Shown one piece after another: positions 26,057 through 34,290 of a stretch of 64,000 nucleotides of DNA. Each line of letters opens with the position of its first letter. The first letter of the stretch is position 1. A program made the position numbers and the translations under genes. This DNA comes from Amylibacter sp. IMCC11727 (GTDB lineage Bacteria; Pseudomonadota; Alphaproteobacteria; Rhodobacterales; Rhodobacteraceae), in NCBI RefSeq assembly GCF_029854195.1, contig NZ_CP122960.1:3388936-3452935 (forward strand), in the 5' to 3' direction. The notes beneath the pieces were generated by a model that searched no databases, was not told where the DNA came from, and was given only the letters and a program-made list of their open reading frames with translations.

Positions 26057-27004
26057 CTACCGCGCCTCGGGCCAAACAAGGCGAAACCCATGATGCGTTG
26101 TGGTGCTGTCAGGCGATGACCCAGATCGCGCCGCAATCCGATACCGATAGCAATAGCTTTTGTGACATAGAAACGACCCACCCTTTGACAGCTTATATCC
26201 GCGCATATCTGCCAATCGCGCCTTCACGCTCTTTTTCAGCGATTTGATGGAATAGGTATCTTGCGTCCACTCCCATACATTGCCCGCCATATTATAAAGC
26301 CCATAGCCGTTTGGCGCGAACGACATTGCTGGCGCGGTTGTACCAAACCCATCCGCCTTGCTATTGGTCTGTGGGAAACTCCCTTGCCAGATATTGCAGG
26401 GAAAGGTTGATGTGTCGTCAGGCTCTTCTTCGCCCCACGGAAATTTCGCCGCGCCCAAACCACCGCGCGCCGCATGTTCCCATTCGGCCTCGGTCGGCAA
26501 ACGCCCGCCCGCCCATTTGGCATAGGCTTGCGCATCATTCCACGACACATGCACCACGGGGTGATCGGGATGATACGCATCCTGCATCGTGTCTGGCCCA
26601 TTGATGTGTTGCCAATTGGCCCCTTCAACACGGCGCCACCATTCGATGCCTTGCACCGCCTGTGTCGCCCCGAGCCGCTCAGGAACCTCGCTCCAAAACA
26701 CGAACGACCAGCCAAAAGCATCCGCCTCTGTCACATGACCTGTGTCATCAATGAACGCTGCAAATTCTGCGTTGGTAACAGCGGTTTTTCCCATCCGAAA
26801 CGGTTTGATTTTCACGCGGCGCAGCGGTGTTTCTCCATCATCAGGAATGCCCCCCTTGTCCGTACCTACAAACCCTTTGCCCCCCGGAATGGGCAGGGCT
26901 GCTGCGCTTAAATCAATCGCACTTACCTTATCCGCACCGCCAACGCCCTTTGATTGGTACGTGCCACGGGACGGGGTGCAGCACCCTTTAATTGTATCAT
27001 CCAT
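26057..27004 (-). CDS. Formylglycine-generating enzyme family protein
   Basis: A 315-residue FGE/SUMF1-fold protein. It keeps the paired active-site cysteines Cys280 and Cys285 in the CHKSYCYRYR context, closely matching human SUMF1, so it is likely to be a true copper-dependent enzyme that oxidises a sulfatase cysteine to formylglycine, and not merely one of the fold relatives that lack these residues. Other family blocks are present (HPVVHVSWNDA, GGRLPTEAEWEHAARGG, NVWEWTQD). The N-terminus has a CC pair at residues 8-9. No sulfatase gene is in the window. It is divergent from the quinoprotein gene. Confidence 0.88.
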   Translation of the reverse strand: MDDTIKGCCTPSRGTYQSKGVGGADKVSAIDLSAAALPIPGGKGFVGTDKGGIPDDGETPLRRVKIKPFRMGKTAVTNAEFAAFIDDTGHVTEADAFGWSFVFWSEVPERLGATQAVQGIEWWRRVEGANWQHINGPDTMQDAYHPDHPVVHVSWNDAQAYAKWAGGRLPTEAEWEHAARGGLGAAKFPWGEEEPDDTSTFPCNIWQGSFPQTNSKADGFGTTAPAMSFAPNGYGLYNMAGNVWEWTQDTYSIKSLKKSVKARLADMRGYKLSKGGSFLCHKSYCYRYRIAARSGSSPDSTTTHHGFRLVWPEAR

Positions 27005-27186
27005 ATGCGCCTAACCTCATCACCAAGGCGTTTCTGACGCCCGTGCCTGTATATTATTTGCGGCTACGATTACGGTCGAGAGGGCGAAAAACAACCCACA
27101 ATCGTTGCAATAACAACATGATCAGTTGTGTGCGTGCCACGATGCTGGAATAACATCCGCACTGGCAACCGTTCAGGAGGAAAGCC

Positions 27187-29481
27187 GTGCCCCGCCGTTC
27201 GAAAAAGAAAATTTTGGCTGGTTGTCTCACCCTAACCATTGCAGCGGGGATGATTGTGGCATGGCCAAAGTTGCAACCGACCTACACTGCCTTTGCGCAA
27301 AAACAAAAGTCTGGTGAACTGGAACAGGCCCTACGCCTCGCTTTGTTTAATGGTGCAAAAGACCCCGCCACATTTGATCTATCAACCCTGCCCGAAGGGT
27401 ATCTGGACAGCGCAACTGAACGGGCAAAACGACCAGAATTCAAAGTTGTCAAAGCAGGTAAGCCAACTGGGTCCCACTTCGACGCGCCCGCGCGTGACCA
27501 GTGGTGGCATAGCTTTGGTGACAGCACCTCTGCCAAATATGCGGATGCGCCCGACCTCACACCAGATACGGTTGGAAACCTAAATCGGGCATGGGTCTAC
27601 GATACACCAGATCACCAAATGAATATTCAGGCGACGCCGATTTTCACAGGCCGCCTCATCGTGTTTCCAGATGCGCAACATCACATCGTTGCAGTCGAAC
27701 CAGATACGGGCAAAGTCGTGTGGCGCTTTGACCCCCAAATCCCTCAGCCCGCAAAACGTGGTTTGATCACCTTTGAATCCAATGGCACACGCAAAATTGC
27801 CTTTGTCGCTGGTGGCCGCATTTTTGTGTTGAACGCAGATACGGGGCAACCTGACGTTGGCTTTGGTCGATCAGGCAGTAAATCCATCGGCTACACCACC
27901 CGAGTTGCCCCTCAAACGGATGGTGATACGATTTATGTTGCCAGCCTGATGCCCGCCATTCACGCCTATGACCTTAAAACCGGTCGCCACAAATGGACGA
28001 CAGACTTGTTTTCATCGCGGGTGTTTGCCTCAACCTTCTCGCGGTTTTTTTCAGACAGCTCGATCTTGGCTGGGGCGAATCCTTGGGGCGGCTTGTCATT
28101 TGATCCCGACCGCAAGCTGATTTTCACCACGCTCAGCAACCCTACACCTGTGGCAAAAGGCGCGCTGCGCCCAGGTCCCAATCGCCCCGCCAACAGCGTT
28201 GTGGCGATCAACACAACGGATGGATCGGTCGCCTGGATATTTCAAGAAATCGAACATGACCTATGGGATTTGGACGTAGCCGCCCCGCCCGTATTGGCCA
28301 ACATAGATCGAAATGGGGCTCCCCAAGACGTCGTGGCTATCCCCACCAAAGCAGGCAATTTGATGCTGCTTTACCGCGACACGGGGCAACCTGTGTTCGA
28401 TTGGCGGCTGCGCAAAGCACCGACATCGACCATCAAAGGGGAATACACCGCGCCCTATCAACCCGATCCAATCTTGCCAAAACCTTTTGCAAAAATGGCG
28501 TTTACCACATCAGATTTTCCAAAGGATAACACCAATATTTCAGACACCACAAAAACCAAACTGTCCACGGCAACCACTGGCTTTTATGCGCCGCATGTGC
28601 CCAACAAAGACACTGTATTTTTCGGCCTTCATGGCGGCGCGATGCACACAGGTGCGGCCCTTGATCCTGCCACATCGACGCTGGTCATTGCCGCATCGCA
28701 TGTGCCAAATGCGTTTGCCCTTGTGGATGAAAATCGCACGAACAGGCGGGTTGCGTCCCTAAACGGCAAAGGGGCCGAAATTTACACAAACAATTGTTCC
28801 GCTTGCCATGGTTCAGTTTTGCAAGGAGGCAGCGGCCCAGCGCTAACATCGCTTAACCCGGCTCTGCGCCAAAAACAGTTCAATCGCATCGTCCAAAACG
28901 GCCTGCGCTCTATGCCAGCGGTTGATGGTCTGTCCCAATCCGATCTGTCCGCTCTTTATGATCTCCTGATCCGCCATGACGGCGTCACATTCGCCACAGC
29001 AGAAACAGACACACCGACAAGTGACGCAAAAAGGGTACGCACTGCCTATCAAAAGATCGTAGATGACGATGGCTATCCTGCCTCCAAACCGCCATGGGGG
29101 ACGCTCACTGCCGTTGATCTCAACACAGGCCTGCACAAATGGCGCATCCCGCTTGGCAGGTATCAGGCATTAACAGATCAAGGTATCCCGCCCACAGGGA
29201 CCGAAAACCTCGGAGGGCCGACAATTGTGTCTGGCGGCGTGATTTTCGTTTCAGGTACAAAGGATCGCAAATTACGCGCAATTGATCTGCGCACCGGGAA
29301 TGAGCTGTGGTCCGATGATTTGCCATACATCGGATCGGCCTCTCCTATGGTGTATCGCTATGGCGGCGCGTCTTATGTTTTGGTACCTGCAACGGGGGGA
29401 GGCACGCTGGCGTGTCCGTTGTCATATAAAGTGGGACATCAGAGCGGCTTGAGCATTGGAGGCTCTGGCTCGTTAGTGTGA
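27187..29481 (+). CDS. PQQ-dependent dehydrogenase with inserted cytochrome c domain, 3' end replaced by IS sequence
   Basis: A 764-residue quinoprotein. A signal anchor (about residues 8-27) leads to a beta-propeller with WIFQEIEHDLWDLD, the tryptophan-docking type motif of PQQ dehydrogenases. A cytochrome c domain with CSACH (about residues 537-541) is inserted before the last blades, and MPAV provides the likely axial methionine. It would oxidise an alcohol or sugar in the periplasm and pass electrons to the respiratory chain. The start is GTG behind AGGAGGA. From 29413 the frame runs into the IS3-family element, so the last 22 codons are IS-encoded and the native C-terminus is lost. It may still fold, but activity is uncertain. 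Confidence 0.85.
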   Translation: MPRRSKKKILAGCLTLTIAAGMIVAWPKLQPTYTAFAQKQKSGELEQALRLALFNGAKDPATFDLSTLPEGYLDSATERAKRPEFKVVKAGKPTGSHFDAPARDQWWHSFGDSTSAKYADAPDLTPDTVGNLNRAWVYDTPDHQMNIQATPIFTGRLIVFPDAQHHIVAVEPDTGKVVWRFDPQIPQPAKRGLITFESNGTRKIAFVAGGRIFVLNADTGQPDVGFGRSGSKSIGYTTRVAPQTDGDTIYVASLMPAIHAYDLKTGRHKWTTDLFSSRVFASTFSRFFSDSSILAGANPWGGLSFDPDRKLIFTTLSNPTPVAKGALRPGPNRPANSVVAINTTDGSVAWIFQEIEHDLWDLDVAAPPVLANIDRNGAPQDVVAIPTKAGNLMLLYRDTGQPVFDWRLRKAPTSTIKGEYTAPYQPDPILPKPFAKMAFTTSDFPKDNTNISDTTKTKLSTATTGFYAPHVPNKDTVFFGLHGGAMHTGAALDPATSTLVIAASHVPNAFALVDENRTNRRVASLNGKGAEIYTNNCSACHGSVLQGGSGPALTSLNPALRQKQFNRIVQNGLRSMPAVDGLSQSDLSALYDLLIRHDGVTFATAETDTPTSDAKRVRTAYQKIVDDDGYPASKPPWGTLTAVDLNTGLHKWRIPLGRYQALTDQGIPPTGTENLGGPTIVSGGVIFVSGTKDRKLRAIDLRTGNELWSDDLPYIGSASPMVYRYGGASYVLVPATGGGTLACPLSYKVGHQSGLSIGGSGSLV

Positions 29482-29485
29482 TTGA

Positions 29486-30466
29486 TTATGCTGCTTGTTT
29501 CTGATGTTGCAAGCGACGTTGTTTGATTGTCTGTTTCTTGATCCTCTTCCTTTCTCTCAGAATGGCTTTGTCGCGGCCGAAGTAGACATCGGCGGGTGTG
29601 ACGTTGTTCAGGCTCTCGTGGTATCGTCGGTTATTGTAATAGTCGACGAAGGCCTCGATCTGGCGCTCGAGATCGCCGGGCAGATAGTAGTTTTCTAACA
29701 GCACTCGGTTCTTCATCGTTTGATGCCATCGTTCGATTTTGCCTTGGGTCTGTGGATGGAACGGAGCACCACGGACATGATCCATATTTTGCCCTTCCAG
29801 CCATTCGGCCAGGTCGCCAGATATGTAACACGATCCGTTATCGCTGAGCAGGCGTGGTTTGTGCCGAACAACCGCTTGGTCACAGCCTGATGCTGTCAGA
29901 GCGCGCTCAATCGTCTCGGTCACATCACTGGCCCGCATGGTTGTACACAGTTTCCATGAGATGATGTAGCGGCTGTAATCATCCAAGATCGTAGACAGAT
30001 AATACCACCCCCAACCAATGATTTTGAAGTAGGTGAAGTCTGTCTGCCACATCTGATTGATGGCGGTGGTTTTATCCGTGAACTCGTTGGCTGCTTTGAT
30101 CACCACGTAGTCTGGTGCTGTGATCAGGTCGGCTTCCTTGAGAATGCGATAAGCTGATGATTCTGAGACAAAATACCGCTTTTCATCGGTGTATTTGACT
30201 GCCAGCTCGCGCGTGCTCAGCGCCTCGTGTTCCAGCGCAAACGCGATCAGGTCGTCACGACGATCATCGGGGATGCGGTTCCAAACGGATTTAGGGCATG
30301 GCGATTTGTCAGCCAGCCGGTCAAACCCGCCTTCGAGATATAAATCATACCAGCGATAGAATGTGGTGCGTGGAATGCCCAGCATGTCGAGGGTCTGCTT
30401 GGTTGGCAGATGTGATCCCTCGACGGTGCGGATGACCTCCAGCTTCTCAGACGCAGGGTATCTCAT
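29486..30466 (-). CDS. IS3-family transposase OrfB, copy 1
   Basis: A 326-residue DDE integrase-type transposase subunit. Catalytic residues are visible: Asp in WQTDFTY, Asp in LLSDNGSCY and Glu in GKIERWHQ. An N-terminal helix-turn-helix-like part (RTTFYRWYDLY) precedes the core. It overlaps orfA by 4 bp (ATGA), so it may be made by reinitiation or as an OrfAB frameshift product, as is common in the family. Its translation matches copy 2 residue for residue. Confidence 0.95.
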   Translation of the reverse strand: MRYPASEKLEVIRTVEGSHLPTKQTLDMLGIPRTTFYRWYDLYLEGGFDRLADKSPCPKSVWNRIPDDRRDDLIAFALEHEALSTRELAVKYTDEKRYFVSESSAYRILKEADLITAPDYVVIKAANEFTDKTTAINQMWQTDFTYFKIIGWGWYYLSTILDDYSRYIISWKLCTTMRASDVTETIERALTASGCDQAVVRHKPRLLSDNGSCYISGDLAEWLEGQNMDHVRGAPFHPQTQGKIERWHQTMKNRVLLENYYLPGDLERQIEAFVDYYNNRRYHESLNNVTPADVYFGRDKAILRERKRIKKQTIKQRRLQHQKQAA

Positions 30467-30837
30467 TCCTCGAACTCCCCAGCCCCTGTCATGCTTTTTT
30501 TGAGAAGCCGGTTCTCAAGCGTCAGATCGGCCACGCATTCCTTCAAGGCCATAGCTTCTGAGCGTAGTTCTTTCACTTCAGGGGATGTGGCCTGACGCGC
30601 CGTATCGCCAGATAGACGGCGTTTGCCTGCTTCAAGGAATTCTTTCGACCAGCTGTAATACAGGCTCTCCGCGATGCCCTCCCGACGGCACAACGCTGAG
30701 ATGCTTTCTTCTCCACGCATCCCTGCCAGCACAATGCGGATCTTCTCCTCCGCCGAATAGGTTTGACGTGTCTTGCGGCGGATGTTCTTTACCAATTTAT
30801 CTGCAGACGCTTTGCTGCTTCCGGATTTCTTGTTCAT
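30463..30837 (-). CDS. IS3-family transposase OrfA, copy 1
   Basis: A 124-residue DNA-binding subunit with the transposase helix-turn-helix (SALCRREGIAESLYYSW, about residues 44-60) and a C-terminal leucine-zipper-like stretch (LTLENRLLKKS). The ATG at 30837 behind GGAGTGAAG gives the same length as the related orfA at 34960; a longer frame starts at 30885. It recognises the terminal inverted repeats together with OrfB. Confidence 0.93.
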   Translation of the reverse strand: MNKKSGSSKASADKLVKNIRRKTRQTYSAEEKIRIVLAGMRGEESISALCRREGIAESLYYSWSKEFLEAGKRRLSGDTARQATSPEVKELRSEAMALKECVADLTLENRLLKKSMTGAGEFEE

Positions 30838-30922
30838 CTTCACTCCATGAAGGTTACGATGAACCAGAAATCCTCCGTTGTTCAATTCCTCAAATCTGTC
30901 CCAAAGGCCCTGACGTCAGACA

Positions 30923-31071
30923 ATAGCTTTGGGGCTTTTGAGGTCGATGGTCAGTCGGTTTGGTGGAAGATCGACCTCTATGACAAGTCTTATCTGATGG
31001 GGTCCGTAATGCCAGCAGACACCGACAAAACACGGCGTGTTCTCACAATCATGTTCCCATCGGACTACTAA
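30923..31071 (+). pseudogene. DUF3768-like gene, 5' part removed by IS
   Basis: About 49 codons remain: FGAFEVDGQSVWWKIDLYD and the C-terminal TRRVLTIMFP block match DUF3768 proteins, which are frequent on alphaproteobacterial plasmids and islands. The native N-terminal half is missing: the segment starts exactly at the right end of IS copy 1. The frame continues upstream into the IS, so a short chimera could be made. Function of the family is not known. Confidence 0.7.
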
Positions 31072-31111
31072 ACAAACAGCCACACCGCAGCACTCGAAAG
31101 GAGGTGATTGA

Positions 31112-31204
31112 ATGTCAAAAGAACGATTGTTCCGACTGCGCCAAGAGGCAGTTGCGTTAATCAAAATGGGTGGTCTCTCCGCCAAGATCGGCCACGCCTT
31201 TTGA
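31112..31204 (+). CDS. Candidate 30-residue protein with an extended Shine-Dalgarno
   Basis: Starts with MSKERLFRLRQEAVALI and ends KIGHAF: 30 residues, basic, likely helical in the first 18. The 13 bases at 31096-31108 are complementary to the 3' tail of 16S rRNA (GAAAGGAGGTGAT), with ideal spacing to the ATG. So strong a site before so short a frame argues for real translation. It lies between the DUF3768 remnant and the ParB-like gene and could be a peptide product or a translational leader. No family recognised. Confidence 0.5.
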   Translation: MSKERLFRLRQEAVALIKMGGLSAKIGHAF

Positions 31205-31301
31205 GGTCAAACAGCACTCGGTAAGTATCTGTCTCGCCCTTTTAGGGGTGGGACAACCCTAGAACAAAGCAAAACCCAAAACAACCATGAAGGATAGTCC
31301 C

Positions 31302-33128
31302 ATGACCAAACACACACAGATCAACACAGCCGAAGCCATCGCCGCAGAGAACGCAATTGGTAGCTTTGACCTTAGCCTAACATACCTGTCAGACCTGAAC
31401 CCCCGTCAGGTCACAGACCCAGAAGAAGACAAACTTATGGCAGACAGCCTTGTGTCTTGCGGTCTCATTCAGAACCTATCGGGTTTGCTCGATGCAGAGG
31501 GTCGCCGCTGGCGGGGTTTGAACATCGCTATGGAGCAAAAGCCAGAATTAGCCAATGTACCAATCCGCATTACCCGTGATCCAGCCTTGGCCGAGGCTTG
31601 GGCGAACGTAGAAAATTCCCAACGGGCAGACCTTCACCCCGCACAGGAAATCCGCGCCTTTGGTAAAATGTATAACACAAACCCAGACGTGGCCCGTATT
31701 GCCAAGGTCTTTGGGGTGACCGAGAAGCACGTTTATCGCCGCCTTGCCTTGTCCAAACTAGCAGACCCCATCCTAGACGCTTTGCAAGCAGGTGAAATCA
31801 ACCTCACTATGGCCGCAGCTTTTACCACGTCAGACGATGAAGCGCGGTCCTTGGAGGTGTTGGAGCAGGTGAAGGGATACGCTGAATCCGCCCAACGGAT
31901 GAAAACCCTGTTGAAACCGCATGCCATCAAAGAGAACGACCGCCGTGCCATTTTTGTAGGCAAGGACGCCTATAAAGCGGCTGGCGGGGTGTTGGGGGGC
32001 GATCTGTTCGATGATACCCAGACATTTGATGATCCAGACCTGTTGCAGCGCCTCTTTCAAGAGGCACTGGACGCCAAAGCCGCAGAGATTGCCGAGCAGG
32101 AGGGGTGGAAGTGGGTCGATACCACGGATGATCCGCACTACATGAGTTATGAAGCGCGTGAGGCAGGGTACAAGTTTATCTACAAGGTCCAAGGTGTTCT
32201 CTCGGAAGACCAAGCAAATCGTATGGATGAACTCTCAGAACTGGCCGAAAGCGATGTGCTTGATGAAGACGGTCAGGCAGAGCTTGCCGCACTGGAAGCC
32301 ATTGTTGCGGGTGAGTTTACCAATGAACAGAAGGCCCACGCGGGAGCGCGTATATTCATTCGCCACAATGGGGAGGTTGATGGGTATTACGGCCTGATTG
32401 CTCGTGAGGATCAAGACGCAGCCGCCGAAGCGGGTATCATTGAGAAGGTCACCAAAGCCAAGTCAGACGCGCCTAATTCCCCCTACTCGCAAAAGCTGCT
32501 CACCGATCTGAACGCAATCAAGCTGGCAGCGATGCAAAACGCAGCTTTGGATCATGGGGACTACCTGCTTGATCTACTGGCGTTTCATTTTTCTGGCATG
32601 GCAGGATTCCAGCGGGTGTTTAACATCCGACGGGAAAAGCCCAACAATCGGCCAGACACGGCCACAGGGTTTGGGGTGGACGAACGACTGAACGCTGGTC
32701 ACGATCATCCCGACGATATGTGGAACGTCGATCTTGTAGAAGCCTTTGAAGCCTTCCAAGCGAAGGGCAAAAAGCACCGCAACGCAGAAATCACCCGTCA
32801 CTTGGTTGAGGTTTTGACGGGTGGAAATGATGATTTTGTGAATGGGGTTCGCGCCAAGGTTGGCGCATCAACGCGCAGCGTGTGGACCCCGACAGCTGAG
32901 AACTTCTTTGGTCGTGTCAGCGCACCCTACCTTGTGGCTTTGTACCAAGACCTCTTGGACCTAAACGCCAGCGATCCAGAAGCCGTCAAGTTTGCAGCCC
33001 TCAAAAAGGGGGAGAAGGCCGCGCATATGGAAGACCTGTTTGCCAAGGCCGACACCCAAGCCGCGTTGAAGGTCACAGGCACACAAAAGGCACGGATCGA
33101 CGCTTGGGTGCCAGACTGTATCGAATAA
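31302..33128 (+). CDS. ParB/RepB/Spo0J-like protein, plasmid type
   Basis: A 608-residue protein. An N-terminal ParB-like domain (about residues 15-120, with a GRRWRGL form of the nucleotide-binding arginine patch) is followed by a KorB-type helix-turn-helix (about 125-190, VARIAKVFGVTEKHVYRRL). The remaining 400 residues are an accessory region seen in large plasmid-borne ParB-like proteins. No parA is nearby, so a classical partition role is doubtful; such orphans are common beside DUF3768 and antirestriction genes on plasmids. The ATG at 31302 behind AAGGAT is preferred to the ATG at 31287. Confidence 0.8.
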   Translation: MTKHTQINTAEAIAAENAIGSFDLSLTYLSDLNPRQVTDPEEDKLMADSLVSCGLIQNLSGLLDAEGRRWRGLNIAMEQKPELANVPIRITRDPALAEAWANVENSQRADLHPAQEIRAFGKMYNTNPDVARIAKVFGVTEKHVYRRLALSKLADPILDALQAGEINLTMAAAFTTSDDEARSLEVLEQVKGYAESAQRMKTLLKPHAIKENDRRAIFVGKDAYKAAGGVLGGDLFDDTQTFDDPDLLQRLFQEALDAKAAEIAEQEGWKWVDTTDDPHYMSYEAREAGYKFIYKVQGVLSEDQANRMDELSELAESDVLDEDGQAELAALEAIVAGEFTNEQKAHAGARIFIRHNGEVDGYYGLIAREDQDAAAEAGIIEKVTKAKSDAPNSPYSQKLLTDLNAIKLAAMQNAALDHGDYLLDLLAFHFSGMAGFQRVFNIRREKPNNRPDTATGFGVDERLNAGHDHPDDMWNVDLVEAFEAFQAKGKKHRNAEITRHLVEVLTGGNDDFVNGVRAKVGASTRSVWTPTAENFFGRVSAPYLVALYQDLLDLNASDPEAVKFAALKKGEKAAHMEDLFAKADTQAALKVTGTQKARIDAWVPDCIE

Positions 33129-33188
33129 CGCATGGGGCGGTCTGTGAACCGCCCCTAGCCCCCAAATCCTTGTGGTGAGGTAGACTTG

Positions 33189-33214
33189 CCCCCGCTTCGG
33201 CGGGGGTCTTTTTT
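33189..33214 (+). terminator. Rho-independent terminator of the ParB-like gene
   Basis: A stem of eight GC-rich pairs (CCCCCGC with GCGGGGG), a stable TTCG-type loop and a T-rich tail ending at 33214. It stands 60 bp after the stop and immediately before the toxin-antitoxin operator. Confidence 0.92.
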
Positions 33215-33215
33215 A

Positions 33216-33274
33216 TACGGCATTGCCGTAATAACTTATTGACATGATTACGGCAATGCCGTATAAATATCAGT
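33216..33274 (+). promoter_or_regulatory. Toxin-antitoxin promoter with two palindromic operators
   Basis: A near-consensus sigma-70 promoter: TTGACA at 33239-33244, a 17-bp spacer, and TATAAA at 33262-33267. Two 15-bp palindromes of the form TACGGCA-N-TGCCGTA lie at 33216-33230 and 33249-33263, centres 33 bp apart, about three helical turns. The second fills the promoter spacer and touches the -10 box, so a bound antitoxin would block RNA polymerase. The toxin ATG begins only 8 bp after the -10 box, so the transcript is probably leaderless. Confidence 0.85.
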
Positions 33275-33649
33275 ATGCAAACGGTCATTTCCACGCCTGA
33301 ATTTTTATCCCAAGCCAAAAAACATGGCCTGAGCCAAGAGGAGATTGACAGTATTGTTGAGACGCTTGCCGAAGACCCACTGGCAGGCGACGTGATGGTC
33401 GGAACGGGTGGCGCGAGAAAGTTGCGTCATGCTGGCAAAGGCAAAGGTAAGAGCGGCGGATATCGTACAATTCACTATTTTGGGGGAGTGGATGTTCCAG
33501 TGTTTATCTTGACTGTTTATGGCAAAGGCGCAGCGGCGAATTTGACCAAGAAAGAGAGAAATGCGTTGGCTAAGATTTTGCCATTATTAGCTGACGCCTA
33601 TCGCGAAAGTTCAAAGGCTATGGCTGCAAAACGCAACCCCAGAGCATAG
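33275..33649 (+). CDS. RelE/ParE-superfamily toxin (HigB-like)
   Basis: A 124-residue toxin of the RelE/HigB mRNA-interferase group. The core GGARKLRHAGKGKGKSGGYR and the strand VPVFILTVYGKG are typical, as is the basic C-terminus. Such toxins cleave mRNA on the ribosome. It comes first, with the antitoxin second, the HigBA order. There is no Shine-Dalgarno; the start codon lies at the expected transcription start, so leaderless translation is likely. The product should be held inactive and autoregulated by the downstream HTH protein. Confidence 0.88.
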   Translation: MQTVISTPEFLSQAKKHGLSQEEIDSIVETLAEDPLAGDVMVGTGGARKLRHAGKGKGKSGGYRTIHYFGGVDVPVFILTVYGKGAAANLTKKERNALAKILPLLADAYRESSKAMAAKRNPRA

Positions 33650-33664
33650 GAAAGGAATGTACCG

Positions 33665-33952
33665 ATGAGTGTTGGGAAAAGTGTAATCAAAGGGGCAGAA
33701 GAAGCCCTTGCTATCGCAAAGGGCGAAATGGAACCTGCGGCGGTGTTCGTGCCCGACACAGTGGATGTTGCCGCTATACGCAAACGCTTGAAATTGTCAC
33801 AGGCTGCGTTTGCTGAGCGTTATTGTCTACCTGTGGGGACCATCAGAGATTGGGAACAAGAACGACGCTCGCCTGATCGAGCAGCACTTGTTTTGCTTTC
33901 AATTATTGACCGCAATCCTGATGTTGTAGCAGACACACTGGCGGCTGGATAA
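33665..33952 (+). CDS. Helix-turn-helix antitoxin (HigA/NadS-like)
   Basis: A 95-residue protein. The N-terminal 45 residues would wrap the toxin; a Xre-type helix-turn-helix follows (about residues 50-80, LKLSQAAFAERYCLPVGTIR, with DWEQERRSPD after it). It lies 15 bp after the toxin and has its own AAAGGA Shine-Dalgarno, which would give more antitoxin than toxin. It is the likely ligand of the two palindromes upstream. Confidence 0.88.
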   Translation: MSVGKSVIKGAEEALAIAKGEMEPAAVFVPDTVDVAAIRKRLKLSQAAFAERYCLPVGTIRDWEQERRSPDRAALVLLSIIDRNPDVVADTLAAG

Positions 33953-34037
33953 TTTGAATGTCTCAGAATAATGGGCGTGCAGATATCGCCTATTGATGTC
34001 GGTGACGATCAGGGAGCAAGCCCCCTGCCCCACACCG

Positions 34038-34078
34038 ACTGGCGCTGTTCGCGCAGAAGCCGCAACAGCGGCGCCAGT
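34038..34078. repeat. Inverted repeat after the toxin-antitoxin genes
   Basis: Arms ACTGGCGC at 34038-34045 and GCGCCAGT at 34071-34078 are perfect, with TGTT/AACA able to extend the stem inside. No T-run follows. It may end or stabilise transcripts arriving from either side. Confidence 0.5.
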
Positions 34079-34084
34079 GTTTGA

Positions 34085-34290
34085 TCAACCGTAATGATGA
34101 TACCCACAACACGTACAGATCTGACCGCCATCGTGTAATCTCATGATGTGACCGCACGAGGGGCAGACGGTCAACGGGTCAGATTGATGATCTGGGGCTT
34201 TGCCGTTGCTTTTCCGCTTTGAGGGTAAAAAAACCCAACCAAAACAAGTACTGCAAAGATGCCGAGAACTATTTTGTGGTCTAAATCCAT
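34085..34290 (-). CDS. Small membrane-anchored zinc-ribbon protein, split by a frameshift at a 7-T run
   Basis: A strong Shine-Dalgarno (GAAAGGAGG) precedes ATG at 34290. The first frame encodes a hydrophobic anchor (MDLDHKIVLGIFAVLVLVGF) and would stop at 34171 after 39 residues. After the run of seven T, the -1 frame is open and encodes a zinc ribbon, CPSC then 13 residues then CTCC, ending at 34085. Read through a -1 shift, this is a coherent protein of about 68 residues, anchor plus zinc ribbon. It may be a programmed or transcriptional slippage gene, a sequencing error, or a recent pseudogene. I know no named family. Confidence 0.6.

Larger units (their letters stand above)
29413..30922 (-). 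mobile_element. IS3-family insertion sequence, copy 1 (1,510 bp)
   Basis: Bounds were fixed by comparison with copy 2 at 36837-38346, which is the same length and has the same translations in several frames. The ends are imperfect 26-bp inverted repeats: both start TGTC, share GTCA at positions 9-12 and end GGGACA. It encodes orfA and orfB on the minus strand. Flanks are GGCG on the left and ATAG on the right, so there is no target-site duplication. Confidence 0.93.

Noticed and set aside
30763..31071. 102-residue frame spanning the IS end and the DUF3768 remnant
   Set aside because: The first half is IS sequence read in a non-coding direction; only the last 49 codons are from a real gene, so it is listed as a pseudogene.
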